Positions 36,378-45,015 of a DNA stretch of 64,000 nucleotides are shown here, piece by piece; position 1 is the stretch's first letter; each line of letters starts with the position of its first letter. A model generated the notes under the pieces. The model was not told where the DNA came from, did not search any database, and worked only from the letters and a program-made list of their open reading frames with translations. Source of the stretch: Pirellulales bacterium (GTDB lineage: Bacteria > Planctomycetota > Planctomycetia > Pirellulales > Lacipirellulaceae); the NCBI GenBank assembly GCA_022448265.1, contig JAKVCC010000004.1, positions 1-64,000 of the forward strand. Direction: 5' to 3'. The translations under genes were made by a program, and so were the position numbers.

Positions 36378-38477
36378 CTACTGGTCGTCTTCCAATTCTT
36401 CGGGTTCCAGAGCAACACGATTGATTGCCGCCTTGTGTGTGCTGGGATCGACGATTAGGACATTGTCGCCCAGGTTCAATTCTTCACCTTTATCCTCGAT
36501 CGGTCGGCCCCGATCGTCGAGTTTCATATCGGCTTCTGTCGTTTGTCTTTTAGCAACCTTAACTAATTGTTCGTAAAGCTCTTTTTGCTTGGCACCGTTG
36601 ATCTCGCTGACTGCGCTGGACACCTCCTTGAGGTAACGCAGGAAGATTTCACGGCGATCAGATTGTTGTCTCACTTTCAGGCGGCGGCGCAAGTACATGC
36701 CCAACTTGCGACCCACCGCCTGGAGGCCCAAGCGAATTTCTTTTTGGATCTCAGGATAGTTGGCAATTGCTTCTTTGGATTCGCTGGTGAACGGAACCCA
36801 AACGCTGGCAATGTGGACCATCAGTGAGACGGGGCCCTTGGGCATCGCCCCTCGTGATTGGCTTAGGCCATATCCGCGCCAATTGGTGCCCAGTACGGTT
36901 TGTGTGACGGCGCAGGCCGATTGCTGAAACTGGAGCGGCACGCGGTTGGCGTAGCGGAGGACCTCCATCTGTTGGCCCTCGGCCACATTGACTTTTTTCA
37001 TGGCTTCGTACAGTCGGTGGCGTTCTTTGGGCTGGAGTTTTCCCGGAGTTTGCCGCGTTTTTAGGGCTGCCTCTTTGACGAGTTTGTCGGCCGCTTCGCC
37101 ACCGAGGCCGTTGAAGGTGTGAATCAAGAACTGGCGGACGGTGCGGGTGTCGGTCTCTTCCAGCAATTCGAGAAGCAGGTCTTCGGTCACGTTTTGTGTG
37201 GGGGCGCTTCCGCCGTAGGCAAGTCCCACTTCGATCTGAAAGGGGTTGCCCCGATAGACGCTCGGCGGGCGGGTCGCGGCCGCGTAAAACTCACCGGGCA
37301 CCACCTGATGCAAACCCTTAAGAACCAAGTCCTCGCCGATCGGGCAGATGCAGTCGGTCGCCGGCGGACTGATTTTGGTTTGTTGGATCGTTTGGTACAG
37401 GCGGTCGGCGTGGGTGCGGTCGAGTTTACGCACATTGGAGCGGGTGCTGACCTTGGCTCCATCGCAAATGCGTTTAGCCATCGTCGAAGTCACGCGCGAA
37501 AACTTAGTGCGGAAAAACTCGCTGGCGCTCATCGCCTCCGATTCCTCAAGCATTTGGGCGAGGCGGCCCAGTTCGATGCCGTAGGGGTGTGGCTTGATCT
37601 CTTTGGGTTCGGCGGGAAGGGATTTGGCCGAGCGATCGTAGGCGTATTCGTAGTCATCAGGGTCGATGTAGTGCAGTGAAACGTGCGGGTTGGCAATCGC
37701 GGTTTGCTCGAGATACTCACCAACGCTGCCGCGGCCGCGGATGAATTTGGCCTGCAGTTCGATGGTGACGCGCGTGCCGTGCGGCTGTTCGACCCATTCA
37801 ATGCCGTGTTTTTCAATATACGCGGCCCCCTTGTCGCCAGGCGGAATGTCGACTCCGTCGCCGCGGCCGTTCAGGATTTTTGGCTGGTTCTTCTTGGTGT
37901 CGATTTGGATTTCGTAGTAGTGAGCCGGTTTGCGAGAAGAAATCTTGGAGATGATCTTCACCGGTTTTCCGGTGGTTTGCACGCCGTACATGCCGGCGGC
38001 ACTGATGCCGATGCCCTGCTGCCCGCGGCTTTGGCGAAGCCGGTGGAACTTGGAGCCATAGAGCAGCTTGCCAAAAATGAGCGGAATTTGCTTCTTGAGA
38101 ATGCCAGGGCCGTTGTCCTGGATGCCAACTTTGAAGCGGTCGCCCGTGGTTGGCTCGATGTGCACCCAAATCTCTGGCAAAATGCCCGCCTCTTCGCACG
38201 CGTCCAGCGAATTGTCGACGGCTTCCTTGACTGTAGTGAGAAGCGCCTTGCGCGGATTGTCGAAACCCAAGAGATGGCGATTCTTGGCGAAGAACTCGCT
38301 GACGGAAATATCGCGCTGGCTGGCCGCCATCGCTTGGGCGGTACTCCGCCGTTTGACTGGTGTGGCGTCACTGGCAGATGGCTTGGACCTGGGGGCCGGC
38401 CGTTTTTTCTTTTTGGTTTTTTTGCCGACAGCCGGCTCGCTGGCCGATCGTTTTTTCTTTCGTTTTGTGGTCGCCAA
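36378..38477 (-). CDS. top6B: DNA topoisomerase VI subunit B (Top6B, GHKL ATPase)
   Basis: Top6B binds ATP and drives the strand-passage gate. Of 699 residues, the first 50 or so are a Lys/Arg/Ser/Pro-rich extension. Then comes the Bergerat fold: N-box [15 protein letters not shown] (Glu85, Asn89), G1 box GIQDNGPGI and G2 box [17 protein letters not shown]. The helix-two-turn-helix and transducer domains follow ([20 protein letters not shown] near 540). The basic N-terminal tail is an extra compared with archaeal homologues and could bind DNA. The start is TTG at 38477. It is the first gene of the top6B-top6A operon; a region of nested inverted repeats lies about 240 bases upstream. Confidence 0.96.
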   Translation of the reverse strand: MATTKRKKKRSASEPAVGKKTKKKKRPAPRSKPSASDATPVKRRSTAQAMAASQRDISVSEFFAKNRHLLGFDNPRKALLTTVKEAVDNSLDACEEAGILPEIWVHIEPTTGDRFKVGIQDNGPGILKKQIPLIFGKLLYGSKFHRLRQSRGQQGIGISAAGMYGVQTTGKPVKIISKISSRKPAHYYEIQIDTKKNQPKILNGRGDGVDIPPGDKGAAYIEKHGIEWVEQPHGTRVTIELQAKFIRGRGSVGEYLEQTAIANPHVSLHYIDPDDYEYAYDRSAKSLPAEPKEIKPHPYGIELGRLAQMLEESEAMSASEFFRTKFSRVTSTMAKRICDGAKVSTRSNVRKLDRTHADRLYQTIQQTKISPPATDCICPIGEDLVLKGLHQVVPGEFYAAATRPPSVYRGNPFQIEVGLAYGGSAPTQNVTEDLLLELLEETDTRTVRQFLIHTFNGLGGEAADKLVKEAALKTRQTPGKLQPKERHRLYEAMKKVNVAEGQQMEVLRYANRVPLQFQQSACAVTQTVLGTNWRGYGLSQSRGAMPKGPVSLMVHIASVWVPFTSESKEAIANYPEIQKEIRLGLQAVGRKLGMYLRRRLKVRQQSDRREIFLRYLKEVSSAVSEINGAKQKELYEQLVKVAKRQTTEADMKLDDRGRPIEDKGEELNLGDNVLIVDPSTHKAAINRVALEPEELEDDQ

Positions 38478-38986
38478 GGGGGCGTCTCCGTGTACTCAGC
38501 CGCGCGGGAGAAGGATTAGAAGCTATAGGGATTGTGCGGATTATAGCGACAAAGTCGCATTCTGGTACAGCAAAGCTTTGAGCGGCTCCATCTCTCGGTG
38601 ACGGGCTTGAGATCTAAGGCAGCTTCTTCACAGGCCATTGTTCTCCAGGCGAATTGCCGGGCTCCGGAGCTGCCTGCTTTGCGCCGGATGTCGTTATAAC
38701 ATGAATTTCCCGAACATAAAAACTGGTCGTCACGACCCGGCTTGGCCGACTTCCTACGGTAGACACCCCCGTTGCCAAGCCACAGCCCTGACGGGCTCCC
38801 ACCTGGCTGGGCTAACTTAATGACCCACCGAAGGAGTGCTCCAAGGTCGTCATCGCGACAGGGAATTAATAATCCCAAAGATGATCTTGCAGTTCCGTTT
38901 GGACTCAATCTCTTTGTGGCACGATCGTGTGTAGGCGGGCAGGCCATTGCCGATCGTAGCTGCGGGGAATCGCATGGAGGCGACTC
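38478..38986. other. Intergenic region between divergent top6B and a secreted-protein gene
   Basis: About 500 bases with no convincing gene. It holds the nested inverted repeats described at 38725-38813. Just before the gene at 38987 a good ribosome site GGAGG lies seven bases ahead of the ATG. Confidence 0.45.
38725..38813. other. Nested inverted repeats, possible structured RNA or attenuator
   Basis: Three stems are directly visible. 38725-38729 pairs with 38733-38737, and on the minus strand this hairpin is followed by five T, like a weak terminator. GGCTTGGC at 38739-38746 pairs with GCCAAGCC at 38774-38781 (8 bp). AGCCC at 38784-38788 can pair with GGGCT at 38793-38797 or, alternatively, at 38809-38813. 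On the minus strand it would form part of the leader of top6BA, on the plus strand that of the secreted protein. I could not match it to a known riboswitch. Confidence 0.45.
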
Positions 38987-39391
38987 ATGTTCGTTCGAAC
39001 TGGTATTGCTAGTATGGCCCGCATGGGGCTTGCCGTCTGTTTGATCGTCGGGTTTTGGCACAGCGCGTCGGAGGCTCAAGGTGTGGACGGCCGTTGGAAG
39101 CGGGTCATTAGCTACCAGAACAAAAAAGACTTATTTGCCAATTACCAGGTTGGTCCGAATACAAGCGGTGCCGCCGCTCGCATGTACGTCTCGCCACAGC
39201 CTGTTCCACCGCACGTCGGGCACACCTACACGACTTACCAACCGCTGATGCCGCACGAATATCTCTACAAGCACATGCGGTCGCACTATGCCTACGCACC
39301 CGGATGCGGTTGGACGCGTTCTAAGGTGCGATACCGCACCTCAGGGCTTCGCTTGCAGGATTTGATGCACAATCTTAGTGGTCGCTATTAA
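38987..39391 (+). CDS. Small secreted protein of unknown function
   Basis: A 134-residue protein with a signal peptide (about 1-31, cleavage near SEAQG). The mature part is rich in Tyr, His and Pro (YVSPQPVPPHVGHTYTTYQP, YLYKHMRSHYAYAPGCGW) and has no recognised domain. The start is supported by a GGAGG ribosome site, which is rare in this window. A similar Tyr/His/Pro-rich exported protein is encoded next, 117 bases downstream, so the two may be related cell-wall or extracellular matrix components. Confidence 0.65.
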   Translation: MFVRTGIASMARMGLAVCLIVGFWHSASEAQGVDGRWKRVISYQNKKDLFANYQVGPNTSGAAARMYVSPQPVPPHVGHTYTTYQPLMPHEYLYKHMRSHYAYAPGCGWTRSKVRYRTSGLRLQDLMHNLSGRY

Positions 39392-39508
39392 GGACTCAGC
39401 AGTTGCTGCTGCGGGATTTGTGGTTGTTATTGAGGGTGGCTGTCGGTTCGCGGCGGGCCGGCTTCTAAAGAGTTTCCACAAGCATTTGTACCGAAAAGGA
39501 TTTGTACC

Positions 39509-39886
39509 GTGCTTAAAAATATTTCCATGGTTTTCAGCGTGGCCCTGTTAATGGCGGCTCAAGTCGAAACGGCTGCTTATGCGGAAGCAGGTTATTTGAA
39601 ACCCTTGCGGCGAGCGCAGCAGCACAATTGGCATGCCAACTATGCGCATTCGGCCTACGGGCAACCGGTGGCGCTGATCGTCCCTCCAACGGTACAGTTG
39701 CAGACGAATTGGAGTTGGGGCTCCCCCAGCGCCCATTTCTCTCGGGTCGATCATCAATTCGGCCGCAACTGCCCAGGTCCAGGGCAGTTTGGCAGTGATT
39801 TTCGGCGCACTCCCCGTTGGCCCAACAACACGCATCAGCTTGGTGTCTATTACGTGCGTGGGCCGTGGTATCCGACGCAGCCCTAG
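39509..39886 (+). CDS. Small secreted protein of unknown function
   Basis: A 125-residue product starting with GTG at 39509, preceded by AAGGA. A signal peptide (about 1-26, ending near AAYAEA) leads into a mature region rich in His, Trp, Asn and Tyr (AQQHNWHANYAHSAYG, RWPNNTHQLGVYYVRGPWYP). No domain is recognised. In composition and placement it resembles the 38987-39391 product, so it may be a diverged duplicate or a functional partner. Confidence 0.55.
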   Translation: MLKNISMVFSVALLMAAQVETAAYAEAGYLKPLRRAQQHNWHANYAHSAYGQPVALIVPPTVQLQTNWSWGSPSAHFSRVDHQFGRNCPGPGQFGSDFRRTPRWPNNTHQLGVYYVRGPWYPTQP

Positions 39887-40081
39887 TCGACATTGGGCTC
39901 CAACTCGTGCGTATTAACATAGACATATTGGCCCTGGGTCGCACGCGCAAGTTGTACCAGGAAGTTTCGCTGCGGCCGGTGCGCCACGACGCCGAACTCG
40001 ATCGTGTGGATGGCCGTTTGTTCGTGCCGGGCCTGTTCTGGATGATCTCTATTTCTCGCATCAGGTCCATCATGTTTGCCG

Positions 40082-40315
40082 TTAGAGGGGTCTTGAAGAT
40101 TGCTTCACCCTCTTGGGCGCATCATAGAGGTCGTCCCATGGTTGCAGTACGAAGTCGGCGCGACTTGTTTGCTGCTGGTTCGCATTGTCGGCACCGGGTA
40201 AACGGAGCAGATAGAATATGCTGGCCAGCAGACACGCGTGGAGGACAGTCGAAATAAACCAGGTGAGCCCAGCGTGGCGTGCTGAGGAGGATTGGCGAGA
40301 CAGGCGGCCGCCCAT
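40082..40315 (-). CDS. Possible small single-pass membrane protein
   Basis: A 77-residue frame from ATG 40315 with one strong hydrophobic helix (LTWFISTVLHACLLASIFYL) after a short basic segment. The W-x-IS-x-VLHA-x-LL pattern is like the N-terminal anchors of several large planctomycetal membrane proteins, so it may be a truncated relic of one. No ribosome site or neighbour supports it. It could be non-coding. Confidence 0.3.
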   Translation of the reverse strand: MGGRLSRQSSSARHAGLTWFISTVLHACLLASIFYLLRLPGADNANQQQTSRADFVLQPWDDLYDAPKRVKQSSRPL

Positions 40316-40514
40316 GTTATTGCCTTATGCGCCACAGTCTTGTGTTGTGTACCTGCGGTCAAACCTGTTGAGCGGAAGCAAGGCCCGATTCTAGTTCGAT
40401 TACACAGAAAATTCCTACCTACGCCGCTACGGAAGGAGGCCCTATAATTACCATTCTCAGTCCATCGTCCATCACTTCCAAGTCCCGATCATCGACCCCC
40501 TGGCAGGACTCGCG

Positions 40515-41102
40515 TTGAAAATTGAAATCGTCCACTATCCGCATCCTACACTGCGGCATGTATCCAAACCGGTAAGACGGGTCGATGCTGAGTTGCGCGA
40601 TATGATTGCGCAAATGTTTGACATCATGTACGAGCATGAAGGCGTTGGCTTGGCGGCCAATCAAGTGGATTTGCCTTATCGACTATTTGTCGCCAATCCA
40701 TCCGGCGATCCAGACAATAGCGATAGCGAACATGTTTTTATCAACCCAGTGTTGCGGGCTGGCAAGGGGCAGGTCCAAGGAGACGAGGGTTGTTTAAGCA
40801 TTCCGGGCATAACCGGTCCGGTAGTCCGCAAGGAAAAGATTACGATTCACGCTTACAATTTGCAGGGCGAGGAGTTCGTAGGTGAACTTGAAGATTTGTT
40901 TGCCCGCATTGTGCAGCATGAGACCGACCACCTCGACGGCACACTATTTATCGATCGTCTGGCGACTGCAACCATGGCCGACTTGCGCGCCCAGCTGGAA
41001 GAATTTGAAATCGACTTCCAAAGCCGACGGGATTGTGGCGAGATCCTCAGCGACCAGCAAATGGCCGCGCGGCTCCTGGAGCTCGAGAAGATAAGGACCT
41101 AG
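40515..41102 (+). CDS. def: Peptide deformylase
   Basis: Removes the N-formyl group from nascent proteins using a metal ion, usually Fe2+. The three family motifs are present: GVGLAANQ near residue 43, EGCLS near 91 with the metal-binding Cys, and QHETDHLDG near 134 with two metal-binding His and the catalytic Glu. The 195-residue length is normal, with a C-terminal extension after 155. The start is TTG 40515, directly before KIEIVHYP. It lies 255 bases ahead of fmt, which adds the formyl group, so substrate-linked genes sit together as in many bacteria. Confidence 0.96.
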   Translation: MKIEIVHYPHPTLRHVSKPVRRVDAELRDMIAQMFDIMYEHEGVGLAANQVDLPYRLFVANPSGDPDNSDSEHVFINPVLRAGKGQVQGDEGCLSIPGITGPVVRKEKITIHAYNLQGEEFVGELEDLFARIVQHETDHLDGTLFIDRLATATMADLRAQLEEFEIDFQSRRDCGEILSDQQMAARLLELEKIRT

Positions 41103-41357
41103 GGCGCAAGACTTGTTTTCCCAATGCTGTGGCGAAGGGCCCCGCTGTCTAAACCTTCGCAAAAGACTCACAAGTAATTAGTCGTTTTGCCTTTTGCATC
41201 GAACAACCACCTCTTCTTTAAATCAGCGTTCCACGAGAGCAAGATTTGGCAGTAGCATGTGCCCGCAACGCTCTTTCGTCCATCTGTGTCGGCAGTGTTC
41301 CGCCCCAGTTAGTGTTTCGCCTGTCCCAACTCCTACCAGCTGTGATAAGATTTTGAG

Positions 41358-42293
41358 ATGCGAATTGCTGTGTTGGGAACAGGTCCGTTTGCCGTGCCCT
41401 CGATGCGGGCTTTGCACGCTTCGCCGCATGAGGTGGTTTGCGCGGTGTCGCGATCTCCGAGTGGGCGGCGGGCGCAGCCGGCGCCCGTTTTTCTGGCAGC
41501 GACTGAGTTGGGAATCGAAACCTGGCTTCCTGAGACGGTGAACTGCGAGGCGTCTCATCAGAAACTTTCTGCAATGGCGGTCGACCTGTTAGTGGTGTGC
41601 GACTACGGCGAGATTTTAAAACCCCAGGCGTTGTCGGTTGCTGGGCTGGGAGCGATCAATCTTCACGGATCGCTATTGCCCAAGTATCGCGGTGCGGCGC
41701 CGGTGCAATGGGCTGTGCTGTGTGGCGAAGTGGAAACGGGAAATACGGTCATCCAAATGACGCCAGGCCTTGACGCTGGCCCTTGCTTGGGGACCCAGCG
41801 GGTGGCGATCGACCTGGATGAAACGGCGGGCCAGTTGGAGGCCCGCATGGCCCAGATAGGCGCCCAGCTTGTGCTGAAAGTCGTCGATTCCCTCGCAGAC
41901 GGGTCGGCCCAATTGTTGGAACAAGATACACGCCAGGCTACCCAAGCTCCTCGACTGACCAAGGAGCATGGTCTTATCGATTGGTCGCGCTCAGCCCAAC
42001 AGGTCAAAGATCAGGTGCGCGGGCTCCAACCCTGGCCGCGAGCGTTCACGTCTTGGCAGCGAGATGCGGGTGAGCCACTCCGATTGATTGTGCACCGTGC
42101 CTCGGTGAGTCGCTCCAAGGCACCAGGCCCTGTTGCGCCGGGCACGGTGGTTGCTGTGGAGGACGAGCTTTTGGTGGCGACCGGCGACGGCTTGCTTGGT
42201 TTGGAGCAGGTCCAGCCAGCAGGTAAGCGCAAGATGTCGGCCGCTGAATTTGGGCGAGGGTATCCCGTTCAAATGGGGCAGGTTTTGAGGTGA
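41358..42293 (+). CDS. fmt: Methionyl-tRNA formyltransferase
   Basis: Transfers a formyl group from 10-formyl-THF to Met-tRNA(fMet) for initiation. The 311-residue protein has the formyltransferase domain with the catalytic stretch INLHGSLLPKYRGAAPVQWA (Asn, His) near 99-118 and the Asp in MTPGLDAGP near 143. The C-terminal OB-like domain begins near 205 and recognises the tRNA (LQPWPRAF). ATG at 41358. It follows def by 255 bases. Confidence 0.96.
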   Translation: MRIAVLGTGPFAVPSMRALHASPHEVVCAVSRSPSGRRAQPAPVFLAATELGIETWLPETVNCEASHQKLSAMAVDLLVVCDYGEILKPQALSVAGLGAINLHGSLLPKYRGAAPVQWAVLCGEVETGNTVIQMTPGLDAGPCLGTQRVAIDLDETAGQLEARMAQIGAQLVLKVVDSLADGSAQLLEQDTRQATQAPRLTKEHGLIDWSRSAQQVKDQVRGLQPWPRAFTSWQRDAGEPLRLIVHRASVSRSKAPGPVAPGTVVAVEDELLVATGDGLLGLEQVQPAGKRKMSAAEFGRGYPVQMGQVLR

Positions 42294-42547
42294 CAGATAT
42301 AACGTAGGACGTGAATAGGCGCGAACTCTGCAGATAGCGGCGGATTTGGTCTGCTATAGGGAGGGCAACACATTTCCAATTTTCATCCGCTGCCGCTTCC
42401 CTTCGTCAACTGCTGCCGTTGAAACCATTGACGGCCACCAAGGTTGCATGGCGACTCAGAGAGACCTATTGCCATGGGCAGGGTTTTTTGACGTCGCCGC
42501 TGTTGCTAATATGGCAGGCAAATAGCCCTCTGCTGGAGAACTGTCCG

Positions 42548-43252
42548 ATGCCGCACGCCAAGCATCCTTCTGACGGCCGGCCTGATTTTATGGTCCTCTT
42601 GGGACTTGCGCCGCCCTACGCCGTCGAAGATGTGAAGGCTGCCTTTCTGGCAAAAGCCAAGGAAGCACATCCCGACCACGGGGGTTCTCCTGGCCAATTC
42701 GACATATTGCAAAAGGCCTTTGAGCAGGCGCAGCAGTATCTCGATTTTCGTAGCGATCGGCGCGGTTGGATTGCCAACCAAATGGCCGGATACCTGAGCG
42801 TGCAAGAGGTAATTGAGACGCTGGAAGAATATGGCGCCGAGGTGACGAGCGACGCGATTGACGGGTTCAAGAAATCGTTTGGCGATTTTGCGCAGCTTAC
42901 CGAAAAAATTATTGGCATTCGGCTGGAAGGTGCAGACAAGGCCGACGAAGTGATTTGCTACATGGTGAGGCACGCCGCAGACCTGGGAGGACTCATCCGG
43001 CTGGAGTTGCCGCATTGCCACCTGACCGACGCGGCCGTACTCGAGCTGGACGCCTTTCAGCAATTGCTGCACCTTGATTTAACCGGTACGCCTGTCACCA
43101 AGGATGCCACTTGGATTGTCGACGCGATTCTGGGTCTGGAAACTCTTAATCTCAAGGGGACCCGTGTGAGCTGGTGGATGAAACGCAAAGTCCAGGGCGT
43201 CCTGAATCGTCGTACGGAGTCGCGGCCTCTTTCCCCCTTCGCGCAAGAGTAG
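42548..43252 (+). CDS. J-domain protein with C-terminal leucine-rich segment
   Basis: From ATG 42548 the protein has 234 residues. Residues about 10-65 are a J domain (VEDVKAAFLAKAKEAHPDHG) with HPD intact, so it should stimulate a DnaK-type ATPase. A helical middle part follows. From about 150 there are two to three leucine-rich-repeat-like units (LIRLELPHCHLTDAAVLELD, LLHLDLTGTPVTKDATWIVD, LETLNLKGTRVSWWM), a likely client-binding surface. No Cys-rich zinc domain of DnaJ is present. The chimera is specific for its own clients, unknown. An upstream in-frame start at 42419 would add 43 poorly conserved residues. Confidence 0.8.
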   Translation: MPHAKHPSDGRPDFMVLLGLAPPYAVEDVKAAFLAKAKEAHPDHGGSPGQFDILQKAFEQAQQYLDFRSDRRGWIANQMAGYLSVQEVIETLEEYGAEVTSDAIDGFKKSFGDFAQLTEKIIGIRLEGADKADEVICYMVRHAADLGGLIRLELPHCHLTDAAVLELDAFQQLLHLDLTGTPVTKDATWIVDAILGLETLNLKGTRVSWWMKRKVQGVLNRRTESRPLSPFAQE

Positions 43253-43578
43253 CCTAGCAGTCGGTGATAGTATTTTTTTCACCTCGCGGCCAATGCCCGC
43301 TGCGATGTATGATGGAAGGCCCGTTTGGACTTGATGACGCGCTGCGTGGTTTGGCGGGATACACCCAGCCCATGAATGAGGGGGGCGCCTGCATGGGGCG
43401 CTGGGACGTAGGCATCATTTTGGTGGCCGACTACGTGACCAATTGGTTAGCCAGATCCAGAGCCAGATTAGGGAGCAGCGTTAGAAGAAACAGCAGGCGG
43501 CAGAAAAGACCGCGGAAGCCGAGGGCCGCGATGTGGCTTGGATAGCAATTCGTGACATGGTGGTAGACGGAAAGAAGC
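43253..43578. other. Intergenic region upstream of miaB
   Basis: About 325 bases with no recognisable gene, RNA or repeat. A purine-rich stretch (GGAAAGAAG) directly before the miaB ATG may act as ribosome site. Confidence 0.4.
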
Positions 43579-45003
43579 ATGGCCAAAAAGCTGTACATTG
43601 AAACGGTTGGCTGTCAAATGAACGTGCTCGACAGTGAGCTCGTTGTGGCCAGCCTGCGCAAACAAGATTATGAGTTGACCCACACGGTCGCCGACGCCGA
43701 CACTATTCTCTTCAATACGTGCAGCGTGCGCCAGCACGCTGAAGACAAGATCTACAGTGCGCTAGGCCGTTTGAAAAATGCGAAAGCAACCCATCCCCAC
43801 AAGATTATCGGTGTGCTTGGTTGCATGGCCCAAAAAGACCAGCGCCTCATTTTTGAACGAGCGCCTTACGTCGATTTGATTGTCGGACCCGGCCAACTCC
43901 ACCAGATTCCCGATCTGATTGCCGACATAGCTGCCGGCGGTGGGCCCAAGCTGGAGGTGAGCCTGGGGCGGAAAGAGGGGACGCGCGAATCCATTGAGCG
44001 GAGTCACGAAAGTTATGATCCCTTGCGAGATCCATCGATGCGACCAACACCGCATCAGGCGTATGTCCGTATTCAAATTGGCTGCGATAAGTTTTGTACG
44101 TATTGTATTGTGCCGAGCGTGCGGGGTCCGGAGCAAAGTCGCCCGCCGCAGCAAATCGTGGCCGAGGCGAGGCAACTTGCCGACGAAGGTTGTAAAGAGC
44201 TCACGCTCCTGGGGCAAACCGTCAATAGCTACCGATATGCCGACGAGCGGGGCCAAACGCGATTGAGCGACTTGCTGGTCCAGCTGCATGACATTGAGGG
44301 GATCAAAAGGATCAAGTTTGTTACCAACTACCCCAAGGACATGACCGACGATCTTTTGCTCGCCGTGCGTGACTTACCTAAGTGTGCCAAATATTTGCAT
44401 GTGCCGATCCAGTCAGGATCGGATCAGATTTTGCAGCGCATGAAACGTGGATACACCGTGGGCGAGTACCGGGACATGATGGAACGTATCCGCGATTGGT
44501 TGCCGGCGGCCGCGGTTACCAGCGATTTTATCGTCGGATTTTGCGGTGAAACGGAGAAGGATTTCCAGCTCAGTTGTGAACTGCTCCGCGAACAGCGTTT
44601 CAAAAACAGTTTTATCTTTAAATACAGTGAGCGACCTGGAACCAAGGGGGCCGAACGCTACCCTGACGATATTTCTGAGGAGGTCAAAAAGCGCCGCAAC
44701 AATGAGCTTCTGGCGATACAAAATGCCATTAGTGAAGCGGACAACCTTCCGTTCCTCGGCCGTGAGTGCGAGGTGTTGGTCGAGGGGCCCAGTAAAGCCA
44801 GTATCAAAAATCGTGCGGAACGAGGCGAACAACTGCAGTTGACCGGGCGTACAATGTGCGACCGGATTGTAGTGTTTGACGGTAATCGCCGGCAGATTGG
44901 CCAAACGCTACCGATTGCCATTTACGACGCCAACGCGCACACGCTATTTGGCACGGTCGTCACCCAGCACGTCGGCCCGGAGCTTTTTTTGCTGGGGACG
45001 TGA
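43579..45003 (+). CDS. miaB: tRNA-2-methylthio-N6-dimethylallyladenosine-37 synthase MiaB
   Basis: A radical-SAM methylthiotransferase that converts i6A37 to ms2i6A37 in tRNAs reading UNN codons. The N-terminal UPF0004 domain has the three Cys for the second cluster (ETVGCQMN, NTCSVR, LGCMAQ). The radical SAM cluster ligands are Cys169, Cys173 and Cys176 in CDKFCTYC. The TRAM domain is near 385-450. The 474-residue length is normal. It precedes glnE by 12 bases, so both may be on one transcript. Confidence 0.96.
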   Translation: MAKKLYIETVGCQMNVLDSELVVASLRKQDYELTHTVADADTILFNTCSVRQHAEDKIYSALGRLKNAKATHPHKIIGVLGCMAQKDQRLIFERAPYVDLIVGPGQLHQIPDLIADIAAGGGPKLEVSLGRKEGTRESIERSHESYDPLRDPSMRPTPHQAYVRIQIGCDKFCTYCIVPSVRGPEQSRPPQQIVAEARQLADEGCKELTLLGQTVNSYRYADERGQTRLSDLLVQLHDIEGIKRIKFVTNYPKDMTDDLLLAVRDLPKCAKYLHVPIQSGSDQILQRMKRGYTVGEYRDMMERIRDWLPAAAVTSDFIVGFCGETEKDFQLSCELLREQRFKNSFIFKYSERPGTKGAERYPDDISEEVKKRRNNELLAIQNAISEADNLPFLGRECEVLVEGPSKASIKNRAERGEQLQLTGRTMCDRIVVFDGNRRQIGQTLPIAIYDANAHTLFGTVVTQHVGPELFLLGT

Positions 45004-45015
45004 AAGTAGTCCACG

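Noticed and set aside
37683-38519. 278-codon open frame antisense to top6B
   Set aside because: Covers the ATP-binding domain of Top6B on the other strand; no protein motif.
38718-38745. Minus-strand GGGTCGTGAC similar to a block of the ZTP riboswitch
   Set aside because: The second conserved block (CCGCCTGGGCA type) and the linking helix of that riboswitch are missing.
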